The notes under the pieces were generated by a model. The model was given only the letters and a program-made list of their open reading frames with translations. It had not been told where the DNA came from and made no database searches. A program made the translations under genes and the position numbers. Below are positions 1-7,183 of a stretch of DNA of 22,642 bases, in pieces. Source of the DNA: DASRWT01 sp046728035 (GTDB lineage: Bacteria > Methylomirabilota > Methylomirabilia > Rokubacteriales > CSP1-6); the NCBI GenBank assembly GCA_046728035.1, contig JBKPDT010000130.1, forward strand, positions 1 to 22,642, in the 5' to 3' direction. Numbering within the stretch: the first letter of the stretch is position 1; each line of letters begins with the position of its first letter.

Positions 1-175
1 TGTGCTCGTCGTGGCTCAAGGTCGGCGACTCGCCCGTCGTCCCGCACGGCACGATGCCGTCGGTGCGGTTGCTGACGTGGAACTCGACGAGCTCGCGGAG
101 CTTGTCCTCGTCGACGGCGCCGTTACGGAATGGCGTGACCAGCGCGACGATGGAGCCTTGGAACCTGGGGCGCAT
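1..175 (-). CDS. dapA: 4-hydroxy-tetrahydrodipicolinate synthase, N-terminal part (cut by window edge)
   Basis: Only the first 58 codons are present; the gene continues past the left edge. DapA condenses pyruvate with aspartate semialdehyde in the cytoplasm, the first committed step toward diaminopimelate and lysine. The translated start has the family hallmarks: GSIVALVTPF near residue 7, an acidic helix, then GIVPCGTTGESPTLSHDEH, which contains the GTTGE phosphate-binding loop. The ATG at 175 is preceded by a good Shine-Dalgarno (GGAGGG). It is divergent from lysA, which acts in the same pathway. Identification rests on the diagnostic N-terminus; the rest of the protein is not visible. Confidence 0.93.
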   Translation of the reverse strand, partial: MRPRFQGSIVALVTPFRNGAVDEDKLRELVEFHVSNRTDGIVPCGTTGESPTLSHDEH

Positions 176-222
176 GATTGAGCCCTCCGTGAGTCGGTAC
201 GTTCGGGAGCGGGATCTCTTCG

Positions 223-252
223 ACTCTAGCATCACCGCCCGAGCTACTTCAA
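223..252 (-). promoter_or_regulatory. Candidate sigma70 promoter for dapA
   Basis: Reading the minus strand, TTGAAG (252-247) and TAGAGT (228-223) are 18 bases apart, each matching four of six consensus bases. The -35 lies on top of the -35 proposed for the divergent lysA promoter. Moderate support only. Confidence 0.35.
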
Positions 253-276
253 GCCGCGGCGTGAGTACGGTATCAT
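248..276 (+). promoter_or_regulatory. Candidate promoter for lysA, giving a leaderless transcript
   Basis: A -10 box TATCAT (271-276, five of six consensus bases) lies only 7 bases before the lysA ATG at 284. It has a weak -35 TTCAAG (248-253) at 17-base spacing. Transcription would start at or next to the A of the ATG. No Shine-Dalgarno is visible upstream, which agrees with leaderless initiation. Confidence 0.45.
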
Positions 277-283
277 CCTGCGC

Positions 284-1588
284 ATGGCCGCGACCTCCTC
301 GACCCCGACCGGGCCCCTCTTCCTCACCACCGCACAGGCGGCGGAGGTGCGCGCGCGCTTCGGCACCCCCTGCTACGTCTACGACCGGAAGACGCTCGAG
401 GCCACCGCCCGCGAGGCGCTCGCCTTTCCGGCGCCCTTCGGTTTCACGCTCCGCTACGCGATGAAGGCCAACCCGAGCGCGGGGATCCTGACGGTGTTCC
501 GTGACATGGGCCTGCACGTTGACGCCTCCAGCGACTTCGAGGTGGAACGCGCGCTGCGGGCCGGATTCAAGCCGGAGACCATCCAGCTCACCTCGCAGAT
601 GCCGTCGCGCCGGCTCGCGGATCACCTCGGCCGCGGCGTCCTTTACAATGCCTGCTCGCTCCACCAGCTCGACGAGTTCGGGCGCGTTGCGCCCGGCCGC
701 GAGGTGGCCATCCGGGTCAATCCCGGGCTGGGCAGCGGCGCCACCAATCGCACCAACACCGGCGGACCCGCCTCCTCCTTCGGGATCTGGCACGAGTACC
801 TGGACGAGGCGCGCCGCATCGCGACACGCCACCGGCTCTCCGTCAGAACGGTCCACAGCCATATCGGCTCGGGCACCGATCCCGAGATCTGGAAGCGCGT
901 GGCGCGGATGACCCTCGACCTCGTCGTGCAGTTCCCCGAGGCGGGCACGGTGAACCTCGGCGGCGGGTTCAAGGTGGGGCGGATGCCCGAGGAGCCCACG
1001 GCGGAGATGAGCGACGTGGGCCGGCACGTGCGCGACGCGCTTCTCGAGTTCCGCCAGCGAACGGGTCGCGCGCTGCATCTCGAGCTTGAGCCCGGCACCT
1101 ACCTGGTGGCGCGGGCGGGGGCGGTGGTGGCCACCTGCATCGACGTCGTGGACACCGGCCGCGAGGGCTACCGCTTCGCCAAGCTCGACACCGGGATGAC
1201 CGAGGTCACGCGGCCCTCGCTCTACGGCGCGCAGCACCCGATCGACGTGCTGCCGCCCGACGGGGATCGGACTCGCGACACCGCGGCGGTGGTGTTCGTG
1301 GGACCCTGCTGCGAGTCCGGAGACATCCTCACGCCGGCCCCGGGCGATCCCGAGGCCCTCGCCCCGCGCTGGGTGCCCATGCCGAAGATCGGCGACCTCG
1401 TGGTGGTGGGCGGCGCCGGCGCCTACTGCGCGGCCATGTCCACGATCAACTACAACTCCTACCCCCAGGCGCCCGAAGTCATGCTCGAAACCGACGGAAG
1501 CCTGCGCCTGCTGCGCCGGCGCCAGGAGCCCGCCGACGTCTGGGCCTCCGAGGTTGGCGAGCCGCAGGCGAGGCGAGCGGATCCATGA
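284..1588 (+). CDS. lysA: Diaminopimelate decarboxylase
   Basis: PLP-dependent fold-type III decarboxylase of 434 residues that converts meso-diaminopimelate to lysine, the last pathway step. The N-terminal barrel carries the PLP lysine in YAMKAN (K61), followed by the VDASSDFEVERAL segment, HSHIGSG, the glycine-rich LGGGFKVGR phosphate loop and ELEPGTYLV. The C-terminal domain has VGPCCESGDIL (the Cys-Glu-Ser of the partner active site) and GAGAYCAAMSTINYNS. Length is slightly above the usual 415-425 residues. The ATG at 284 is chosen because a -10 box ends 7 bases before it. It is divergent from dapA and convergent with the FN3 lipoprotein. Another group-IV decarboxylase specificity cannot be excluded, but neighbouring dapA supports LysA. 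Confidence 0.9.
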   Translation: MAATSSTPTGPLFLTTAQAAEVRARFGTPCYVYDRKTLEATAREALAFPAPFGFTLRYAMKANPSAGILTVFRDMGLHVDASSDFEVERALRAGFKPETIQLTSQMPSRRLADHLGRGVLYNACSLHQLDEFGRVAPGREVAIRVNPGLGSGATNRTNTGGPASSFGIWHEYLDEARRIATRHRLSVRTVHSHIGSGTDPEIWKRVARMTLDLVVQFPEAGTVNLGGGFKVGRMPEEPTAEMSDVGRHVRDALLEFRQRTGRALHLELEPGTYLVARAGAVVATCIDVVDTGREGYRFAKLDTGMTEVTRPSLYGAQHPIDVLPPDGDRTRDTAAVVFVGPCCESGDILTPAPGDPEALAPRWVPMPKIGDLVVVGGAGAYCAAMSTINYNSYPQAPEVMLETDGSLRLLRRRQEPADVWASEVGEPQARRADP

Positions 1589-1593
1589 TGGAG

Positions 1594-1612
1594 CCCCGCG
1601 CGGAGCGCGGGG
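1594..1612. terminator. Hairpin between convergent lysA and lipoprotein genes
   Basis: A perfect 8-bp stem (CCCCGCGC / GCGCGGGG) with a 3-base loop lies just after the lysA stop and just before the stop of the opposing gene. There is no T-tract, so it may be a weak or bidirectional terminator. Confidence 0.5.
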
Positions 1613-1618
1613 AATCGC

Positions 1619-2707
1619 TCAGGGCATGGTGACGACGGCTTCGTTCGAGCGGGCGCTCTCGTTGGGCGTCCGCGCCCCGTCCAGCGCCGTCACCGTGTAG
1701 CGGTAGCGGTCGCCGCGCCTCACCTCCCGGTCGGTATAGACGGTGTTCAGCACGGGTGTGGTGGCGATCCGCACGAACGGGCCGGTCCCGGTGGCGCGAT
1801 ACACCGCGTAGGTGGCTACGTCGCCGGACGAGCTCGCGTTCCACGCCAGCCGCACCGCGGTTTCCGAGGGCAGCGCGACGAGGTTGGTCGGCGGCGCGGG
1901 CGCGGTACGGTCCACCGGCGTCGCCGTCGCCACCGCCGAAGGCTCGCCGTAGGCGACGCCATTGTCCTCACGTCGCACCGCGCGCACCACGTAGCGGTAG
2001 GGCGTCTCGTTCCCGAGGCCGGTATCGGTGAACGTCGTGCCGGTCAAGGGCTCGCTTTTCAGGGGCGCCACCGGCCCGTCCGCGCCCCCGCCGCGCAGGA
2101 TCACGTAGCCGATATCGCCGTGCAGGGGGGTGCCGTCGATCAGCTCCGCGGGGGGTTGCCAGGCGAGGTGGACTTCGCCATCGCCGGGGACGGCGGACAG
2201 CGCCTGGGGCGGCCGCGGTGCGGCGAGATAGACGACGGGGAGCCGCTCCGAGGGCGGGCTCGAGCGGCCGGTCGAGTCGCGCACGGTGACGACGTAGACG
2301 TAGCGCCGATCGAACGCCAGGCCCTTCGTGTCGATCCAGCGAACCGTGCCGCCCGCCATCACCGCGGGGGCGGGCGCGTCGGGCTTGATCGCGGCCAGCT
2401 CGTCCCAGCCCACCACCTCACCTCGCGAGACCATCGCGGACTTGGCGGGCTCGCCGGGCGCCTCCTGGCGCCGGTAGAGCTTCATGAGGGCGAGATCGCG
2501 GAGCGGGGTGCCGTCCACGCGCGTTCGGGGATTCGTCCAGCTCACCACGATGCTCCTGGCCTCCACGGTGGCCGCGAGCCCGGAGGGTGGGGTGGGCAGG
2601 CGGCGCTCGGGGGCCACCACCGGGCCCTTCTTGCCGCAGCCGGCGTCGGCAATGACGGCGAGGAGGAGGGTGGCGAGGACGAGGCCCCGCGCGACGGGCT
2701 CCCTCAC
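1619..2707 (-). CDS. Lipoprotein with LptM-like N-terminus and three fibronectin type III domains
   Basis: About 362 residues from a GTG whose GTGA overlaps the argH stop, so it is translationally coupled. A hydrophobic signal (residues 8-20) ends in a lipobox-like DAGC with the lipid-accepting Cys at 24; Asp at -3 is not ideal. The mature start CGKKGPVVAPE resembles LptM/YifL lipoproteins (CGLKGPL...), which assist maturation of the outer-membrane LPS translocon and are often encoded beside lysA. Three FN3 repeats follow at roughly residues 40-140, 150-255 and 265-360, recognisable from PPSGLAATVEARSIVVSW, PRPPQALSAVPGDGEVHLAW and PAPPTNLVALPSETAVRLAW. It is probably anchored in a membrane with periplasmic FN3 domains. 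The function is unknown; the LptM link is inference from motif and position. Confidence 0.8.
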   Translation of the reverse strand: MREPVARGLVLATLLLAVIADAGCGKKGPVVAPERRLPTPPSGLAATVEARSIVVSWTNPRTRVDGTPLRDLALMKLYRRQEAPGEPAKSAMVSRGEVVGWDELAAIKPDAPAPAVMAGGTVRWIDTKGLAFDRRYVYVVTVRDSTGRSSPPSERLPVVYLAAPRPPQALSAVPGDGEVHLAWQPPAELIDGTPLHGDIGYVILRGGGADGPVAPLKSEPLTGTTFTDTGLGNETPYRYVVRAVRREDNGVAYGEPSAVATATPVDRTAPAPPTNLVALPSETAVRLAWNASSSGDVATYAVYRATGTGPFVRIATTPVLNTVYTDREVRRGDRYRYTVTALDGARTPNESARSNEAVVTMP

Positions 2708-4113
2708 CGGCGGGGCTCGAGCCCCACGAGCTGACGAGCCGCCGCGAGGGCGCGCGCCACCGCTTCCGGCGCGGTCCCGCCCGTCACCGCGCGCGCGGCC
2801 AGCGAGGCCTCCACCGACAGCGTGGCGTGGACGTCGGCGCCGATGAGCGGGGAGAAGCTCCGGAGCTCCTCGAGCGACATCTCGCCCAGCTCGCGCTTGT
2901 TGGCGATGCCGTGGCGGACGGCGCGCCCGACGATCTCGTGTGCCTCGCGAAAGGGCAGACCCTTGCGAACGAGGTAGTCGGCGAGATCGGTCGCGGTGGA
3001 GTAGTTCGCGCCCGCCGCCTCGCGCATGCGCTCGACGCGGAAGGTGAGCGAGCGGAGCATGGGTGGCGCCACGCGGAGCAGGGCCTCGAGGGTGTCCACC
3101 GTGTCGAAGAGGGCTTCCTTGTCCTCCTGCATGTCGGAGTTGTAGGTGAGGGGGAGCCCCTTCATGACGGTGAGCAGCGCCACGAGGTTGCCGTACAGGC
3201 GCCCCGTCTTGCCCCGCATCAACTCCGCGACGTCGGGGTTCTTCTTCTGCGGCATGATGGAGGAGCCCGTCGCGAAGGCATCGGAGAACTCCACGAAGCC
3301 GAACTCGCTGGTGGCCCACAGGGTGAGGTCGGCGGCCAGCCGCGAGCAGTGCATGCCGAGAATGGCGCTCGCGGCGAGGAACTCGACCACGTGATCGCGG
3401 TCGCTCACCGCGTCGAGGCTGTTCGGGGTCGGCGCGGCGAATCCCAGATCGCGGGCAAGGGTCTCGCGGTCGATGGGGAAGGCCGCGCCGGCGAGGGCGC
3501 CCGCCCCCAGCGGCAGCACGTTGTTGCGCCGCGCGCAGTCGGCGAAACGCTCGCGGTCGCGCTGCAGCATGAAGACATAGGCGAGGAGATGGTGGGCGAG
3601 AAGGATGGGCTGTGCCCGCTGCAGGTGGGTGTAGCCGGGCATGGGCGCACCCAGGTGCTCCTCGGCGCGCGCGAGCAGCGCCGCCTGAACCTCTCTTACC
3701 CCGTCATCGGCAAGCGCGATGATCTCGCGGAGGTAGAGACGCTCGTCCAGCGCGATCTGATCGTTGCGCGAGCGGCCGGTGTGGAGCTTGCCGCCCACCG
3801 GCCCCGCGAGCTCGGTGAGCCGCCGCTCGATGTTGAGGTGGATGTCCTCCAGCTCCTGGCGGTAGGGAAAACGCCCCTCCGCGAGCTCGGTCTGGACCGC
3901 GTCGAGGCCCTTCAGGAGCGCGCTCAGCTCGGCATCGGTGAGGAGGCCGGCGCGGCGCAAGGCGCGGGCCCAGGCGCGGCTGCCCTCGATGTCATGGGGC
4001 CAGAGCCGTCGGTCGAAGTCGAGCGAAGCGGTGAACGCCTCCGCGCCCGGGTCCAGCCGCTCCGCGAACCGTCCGCCCCAGCGCGGGCTCTGCGGGCTCT
4101 CGCCTCCGCTCAC
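2704..4113 (-). CDS. argH: Argininosuccinate lyase
   Basis: 469 residues, normal for the family. It cleaves argininosuccinate to arginine and fumarate, the last step of arginine synthesis, as a cytoplasmic homotetramer. The start RWGGRFAE is typical; TGRSRNDQ and the fumarase/aspartase-superfamily signature GSSIMPQKKNPDVAEL (around residues 280-295, containing the catalytic Ser loop) are intact. It overlaps the upstream acyltransferase by 4 bases (ATGA) and the downstream lipoprotein by 4 (GTGA), so the three genes are coupled in one transcript. Confidence 0.96.
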   Translation of the reverse strand: MSGGESPQSPRWGGRFAERLDPGAEAFTASLDFDRRLWPHDIEGSRAWARALRRAGLLTDAELSALLKGLDAVQTELAEGRFPYRQELEDIHLNIERRLTELAGPVGGKLHTGRSRNDQIALDERLYLREIIALADDGVREVQAALLARAEEHLGAPMPGYTHLQRAQPILLAHHLLAYVFMLQRDRERFADCARRNNVLPLGAGALAGAAFPIDRETLARDLGFAAPTPNSLDAVSDRDHVVEFLAASAILGMHCSRLAADLTLWATSEFGFVEFSDAFATGSSIMPQKKNPDVAELMRGKTGRLYGNLVALLTVMKGLPLTYNSDMQEDKEALFDTVDTLEALLRVAPPMLRSLTFRVERMREAAGANYSTATDLADYLVRKGLPFREAHEIVGRAVRHGIANKRELGEMSLEELRSFSPLIGADVHATLSVEASLAARAVTGGTAPEAVARALAAARQLVGLEPRR

Positions 4114-4814
4114 GCCCGGTCCCGCGCGAGGAGCCCGGCGATCTCGGCCATGATCCGGCCGGTAACGTCCACGCGCTCGCCGCGCGTGGGCGCGCGGCGC
4201 CGCCCCGGATGCAGGGGCTGGCCGAAGCGCACCGAGAGCGCCTGCCGCCGCGGCACGTAGAAGCGGCGGCCGCGCAGCGCCTCGTACGTTCCCCCGATGG
4301 CGGCGGGTACCACGGGCACGCCGGCGCGAAGAGCGAGGGTCGCGACGCCGGGCTGGCCGGGAACGAGCCGCCCTTCGCGGCTGAAAGGGCCCTCGGGGAA
4401 GATGCCGATGATGTGGCCCTCGTCGAGGGCACGCAGCGCCCGCTTGATGGCGCCGGGATCAGGACGCGAGAGATTCACCGGGATGGAGCCGATGCGACGG
4501 TGGAAGGCCGGGTGAAGCGGGCTCGCGTGATAGACGCGCGGCATCACGATGAATGAGATCGGGCGCGGTACCGCCACGCCGAGGACGACGCCGTCCAGGT
4601 AGTTGTGGTGATTCGCGGCGACGATGAACGGGCCCGCGGGGAGCCGCTCGAGACCCTCCACCGCGAGGTCGAACCAGCGCGTGAGCGCGGGCCGGCAGAG
4701 GCTGCGGCAGACGCGGTACAGAAGGGGAAAGCGCGCGCTCGCGACGCGTGGCGCGGGGAGCGCCGCCGGCCGCGCGAGCACAGACAGCACGCTGGACTCC
4801 TCGCTCGGCGCCAT
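4110..4814 (-). CDS. PlsC-type 1-acyl-glycerol-3-phosphate acyltransferase family protein
   Basis: 234 residues. This family transfers acyl groups onto lysophosphatidate or related lipids at the inner membrane. Motif I NHX4D is present as NHHNYLD (N68-D74), motif III as FPEG (139-142) followed by PFSREG, and motif IV-like GVPVVPAAIGG at 165-175. The ATG at 4814 has no Shine-Dalgarno, but a near-consensus promoter ends 9 bases before it, suggesting leaderless translation. The stop overlaps the argH start. Exact acceptor (lysophosphatidate, ornithine lipid or other) cannot be told from sequence. Confidence 0.87.
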   Translation of the reverse strand: MAPSEESSVLSVLARPAALPAPRVASARFPLLYRVCRSLCRPALTRWFDLAVEGLERLPAGPFIVAANHHNYLDGVVLGVAVPRPISFIVMPRVYHASPLHPAFHRRIGSIPVNLSRPDPGAIKRALRALDEGHIIGIFPEGPFSREGRLVPGQPGVATLALRAGVPVVPAAIGGTYEALRGRRFYVPRRQALSVRFGQPLHPGRRRAPTRGERVDVTGRIMAEIAGLLARDRA

Positions 4815-4823
4815 TTCGGGTCG

Positions 4824-4852
4824 GTTATAGCACCGGGCCGACCCCCTGACAA
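4824..4852 (-). promoter_or_regulatory. Strong candidate promoter for the plsC-argH-lipoprotein operon
   Basis: On the minus strand TTGTCA (4852-4847) and TATAAC (4829-4824) are exactly 17 bases apart, each five of six from consensus. TGC before the -10 makes it an extended -10. Only 9 bases separate the -10 from the ATG, leaving a leader of about 0-3 bases. Confidence 0.65.
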
Positions 4853-4868
4853 GGACGCGCCGCCCGCG

Positions 4869-5924
4869 TCAGCGGACCTTGGTCATCCGATACTGCGCGA
4901 CCGCGGCGTTGTGCTCGGCGAGGCTGGTGGAGAAGTGGTGGCGACGGTCGTCGATCGAGACGAAGTAGAGATATTCGACGGCGGCGGGCCTCGCGGCGGC
5001 CTCGATGGCGGCCCGGCTCGGCGCGCCGATCGGGCCCGGCGGGAGTCCGCCCCGTCGATAGGTGTTGTACGGTGAGTCGACGAGGAGGTCCTCGCGGGTC
5101 AGCGCACGACCGTCCTTGCCCACCGCGAACTGGACGGTGGGATCCGCCTGGAGCAGCATGCCGCGCTTGAGCCGATTCCAGAAGACGGCGGAGATGAGCG
5201 GCATCTCCCCGCGGACCACCGCCTCCTTTTCGATGATGGAGGCCAGCGTGAGGAGCTGGTGTACGGTGATCTCGCGTGCCCGCGCGCGCTCGAGGATCTC
5301 GGGGGTGATCTGATCGCGCATGCGCGAGGCCATGCGGGCGAGGATCTCCTCGGGCGTCATGCCCTTCACGAGCTGATAGGTGTCGGGGAAGAGATAGCCC
5401 TCGAGGTTCTCCGACGCGACGTCGAGTGTCTTGAGGAACACCGGATCGCGCGCGACGCGCAGGATGTCGTCGGCGCGGCTGAGCCGCTCGCGCTCCAGCG
5501 CCAGCGCCAGCTCGGCGACGGTGTCGCCCTCGCGGAAGAGGACGGGGTGCTGACGCACCCGCCCGCCTTCGAGCAGCCCGAGGACGGCGAGGGTGTTGGC
5601 GCCCTGCGGGATCTCGTACTCGCCGGCCTTGAGGGACCGCGCGGTGCCGCGCGCCACCGCGAGCAGCATGAAGCCGAGGGGACTGCGGATCACGCCGGCC
5701 TCGTCGAGGCGGCGCGCCACCGTGGTCAGCCCGTGATGCGCCGGGATCTCCACCACCCGTGGCCCCGCTTGGACGATGGGGGCCGCGGTGAAGACCCAGT
5801 ATGACTGCAGGGCGAGAAACACCGCGAGGAGGCAGGTCAGCGCCCACAGCACGGTCCGACCGGCGCCGCCGGTGGAGCGGGAGGGCTCCGCCCACGTCTT
5901 GAGGAACCAGGGCCGTTCCATCAT
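4869..5924 (-). CDS. mltG: Endolytic murein transglycosylase (YceG family)
   Basis: About 351 residues from the ATG at 5924. MltG cleaves nascent glycan strands at the periplasmic face of the inner membrane and so sets strand length. A single N-terminal membrane anchor (about residues 22-43, LWALTCLLAVFLALQSYW) is followed by a LysM-like part, then ASIIEKEA (around 227-234) with the catalytic Glu. The conserved NRLKRGMLLQADPTVQ, SPYNTYRRGGLPPGPIGAPS and YLYFV segments follow. The start at 5924 is preferred over 5945 because AGGA sits 5 bases upstream; a second ATG follows directly. It is 54 bases upstream of plsC on the same strand, and plsC has its own promoter. Confidence 0.93.
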   Translation of the reverse strand: MMERPWFLKTWAEPSRSTGGAGRTVLWALTCLLAVFLALQSYWVFTAAPIVQAGPRVVEIPAHHGLTTVARRLDEAGVIRSPLGFMLLAVARGTARSLKAGEYEIPQGANTLAVLGLLEGGRVRQHPVLFREGDTVAELALALERERLSRADDILRVARDPVFLKTLDVASENLEGYLFPDTYQLVKGMTPEEILARMASRMRDQITPEILERARAREITVHQLLTLASIIEKEAVVRGEMPLISAVFWNRLKRGMLLQADPTVQFAVGKDGRALTREDLLVDSPYNTYRRGGLPPGPIGAPSRAAIEAAARPAAVEYLYFVSIDDRRHHFSTSLAEHNAAVAQYRMTKVR

Positions 5925-5930
5925 GATTTT

Positions 5931-5960
5931 CCTATATTTTGCCAATACTTTGCATATAGG
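5931..5960. promoter_or_regulatory. 30-bp AT-rich inverted repeat, candidate operator
   Basis: CCTATAT (5931-5937) and ATATAGG (5954-5960) are perfect inverted arms around a 16-bp centre containing TTTGC twice (5938-5942 and 5949-5953). It is the most AT-rich patch in the region and covers the mltG Shine-Dalgarno/-10 area up to its -35. This is the geometry of a repressor site, but no regulator gene is nearby. Confidence 0.5.
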
Positions 5961-5964
5961 TCAA
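5936..5964 (-). promoter_or_regulatory. Candidate promoter for mltG
   Basis: TTGACC (5964-5959) is 17 bases from CAAAAT (5941-5936), five and four matches to consensus. The predicted start lies about 4 bases before the ATG at 5924. It is embedded in the inverted repeat 5931-5960. Confidence 0.4.
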
Positions 5965-6048
5965 CGTTCAGAACGGGCCGGGAATCCAGCCCCTTGGCGA
6001 GCGTCGGCGAACCGGTGGGGAGGGGTCGGCCGGGCGCGGAAAGGGCCG

Positions 6049-6057
6049 TGGTATACT
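6049..6057 (+). promoter_or_regulatory. Extended -10 promoter for rpoA
   Basis: TGG followed by TATACT (6052-6057) matches the extended -10 form TGnTATAAT in all but one base. No good -35 is seen. The predicted start near 6064 gives a leader of about 40 bases that includes the strong AGGAGGT at 6090-6096. Confidence 0.55.
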
Positions 6058-6102
6058 CACGCCTCGGGATTCAGGTTCCCGACCAATCCAGGAGGTTCCG
6101 CA

Positions 6103-7110
6103 ATGTCGCAGCTCGTGCTTCCCGCCCGTCACGAATGGCTTGCCCAGGACCGCAAGTACGGCAAGCTCGCCATCGAGCCGTTCGAGCCGGGCTTCGCGCT
6201 CACCGTGGGCAGTGCGTACCGCCGGGTGCTGTTGTCCTCCATCCACGGCGCCTCGCCCACGTGGGCCAAGATCGAGGGCGTGCTCCACGAGTTCTCGTTC
6301 ATGCAGGGCGTGACCGAGGACACCCTCGACATCATCATGAACCTGCGCAAGGTCGTGTTCGCGCTGCACGTCAACCGGCCCAAGATCCTCCGCCTCAAGG
6401 CGCAGGGGCCGAAGACGGTGACGGTAGCGGACTTCGAGCCCGACGCCGACGTCGAGATCCTCACCCCCGACGTGACGCTCGCCACGCTCGACAAGGACGG
6501 CAGCCTGGAGCTGGAGCTCTGCGTCGAGCGCGGTCGGGGCTATCAGCCGGCGGAGCGCCGCGAGCCCGAGGCCCTGCCCATCAACGCCATGCTCATCGAC
6601 GCCGACTTCTCGCCGATCAAGCGCGTGAACGTCCAGGTGGAGACGCTCGGGGGCGCTGGCGACGCGCATGAGCGGCTGATCCTCGAGCTGTGGACCAACG
6701 GCAGCGTTGCCCCGGAGGCGGCGGTCGGCGAGGCCTCACGCATCCTGCAAGACCAGTTCAACCTCCTCACCGACTTCCCCGCGCCCGTGTCCACAGAGGC
6801 CGAGCGCCAGGAGGCCGGGATCGAGCCGCCCGCGCGTGTCGAGCTCAACGAGAACCTGTTCCGCAACGTCGATGAGCTCGAGCTGTCGGTCCGGGCGTCG
6901 AACTGCCTCAAGACCGCGAATATCCGGACCATCGCCGACCTCGTGCAGAAGACCGAGTCGGAGCTGCTCAAGACGAAGAACTTCGGCAAGAAGTCCCTGA
7001 ACGAGATCAAGACGATCCTGGGAGAGATGGGGCTCTCCCTGGGCATCCGTCTCGATCCCGAGGAGCTGGAGCGGTTGCGCGCTCAGTACGAGCGCACCTT
7101 CGAAGGCTAG
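6103..7110 (+). CDS. rpoA: DNA-directed RNA polymerase subunit alpha, outside the ribosomal operon
   Basis: 335 residues, the usual length, starting at the ATG 6 bases after a textbook AGGAGGT. The N-terminal dimerisation domain (about 1-230) has EPFEPGFALTVGSAYRRVLLSSI, GVLHEF, the VERGRGYQPAERR loop and LELWTNG. The C-terminal domain (about 260-320) has VRASNCLK and NFGKKSLNEIK. These retain the residues equivalent to E. coli R265, N268, C269, G296, K298 and S299 that contact UP-element DNA. Oddities: GSAYRR replaces the usual GNALRR, and GASPTWAKI replaces GAAVTxVxI. The gene is monocistronic between mltG and comEC, with no rpsM/rpsK/rpsD/rplQ next to it. It may be the only copy, displaced, or a second divergent alpha. 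Confidence 0.95.
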   Translation: MSQLVLPARHEWLAQDRKYGKLAIEPFEPGFALTVGSAYRRVLLSSIHGASPTWAKIEGVLHEFSFMQGVTEDTLDIIMNLRKVVFALHVNRPKILRLKAQGPKTVTVADFEPDADVEILTPDVTLATLDKDGSLELELCVERGRGYQPAERREPEALPINAMLIDADFSPIKRVNVQVETLGGAGDAHERLILELWTNGSVAPEAAVGEASRILQDQFNLLTDFPAPVSTEAERQEAGIEPPARVELNENLFRNVDELELSVRASNCLKTANIRTIADLVQKTESELLKTKNFGKKSLNEIKTILGEMGLSLGIRLDPEELERLRAQYERTFEG

Positions 7111-7132
7111 ACCCTCCCGCTTCGCGCGCGTC

Positions 7133-7168
7133 CATCACGGCCTCCGGCCCGCGCCGGGGGCCGTGGTG
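7133..7168. terminator. Strong hairpin between convergent rpoA and comEC
   Basis: CACGGCC-T-CCGGC pairs with GCCGG-G-GGCCGTG around a 4-base loop; three more pairs (one G-T) extend the stem to about 16 bp. TGTGTTTG follows on the plus strand. It lies 22 bases after the rpoA stop and just before the comEC stop, so it can serve both genes. Confidence 0.65.
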
Positions 7169-7183
7169 TGTTTGCCCACACGC

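Noticed and set aside
2827..4260. A 477-codon plus-strand open frame opposite argH
   Set aside because: No recognisable motif; argH on the other strand is certain and explains the open frame by codon bias.
5776..6102. Upstream extension of the rpoA frame
   Set aside because: It crosses the mltG start and promoter region, and AGGAGGT before 6103 plus the family N-terminus fix the start.
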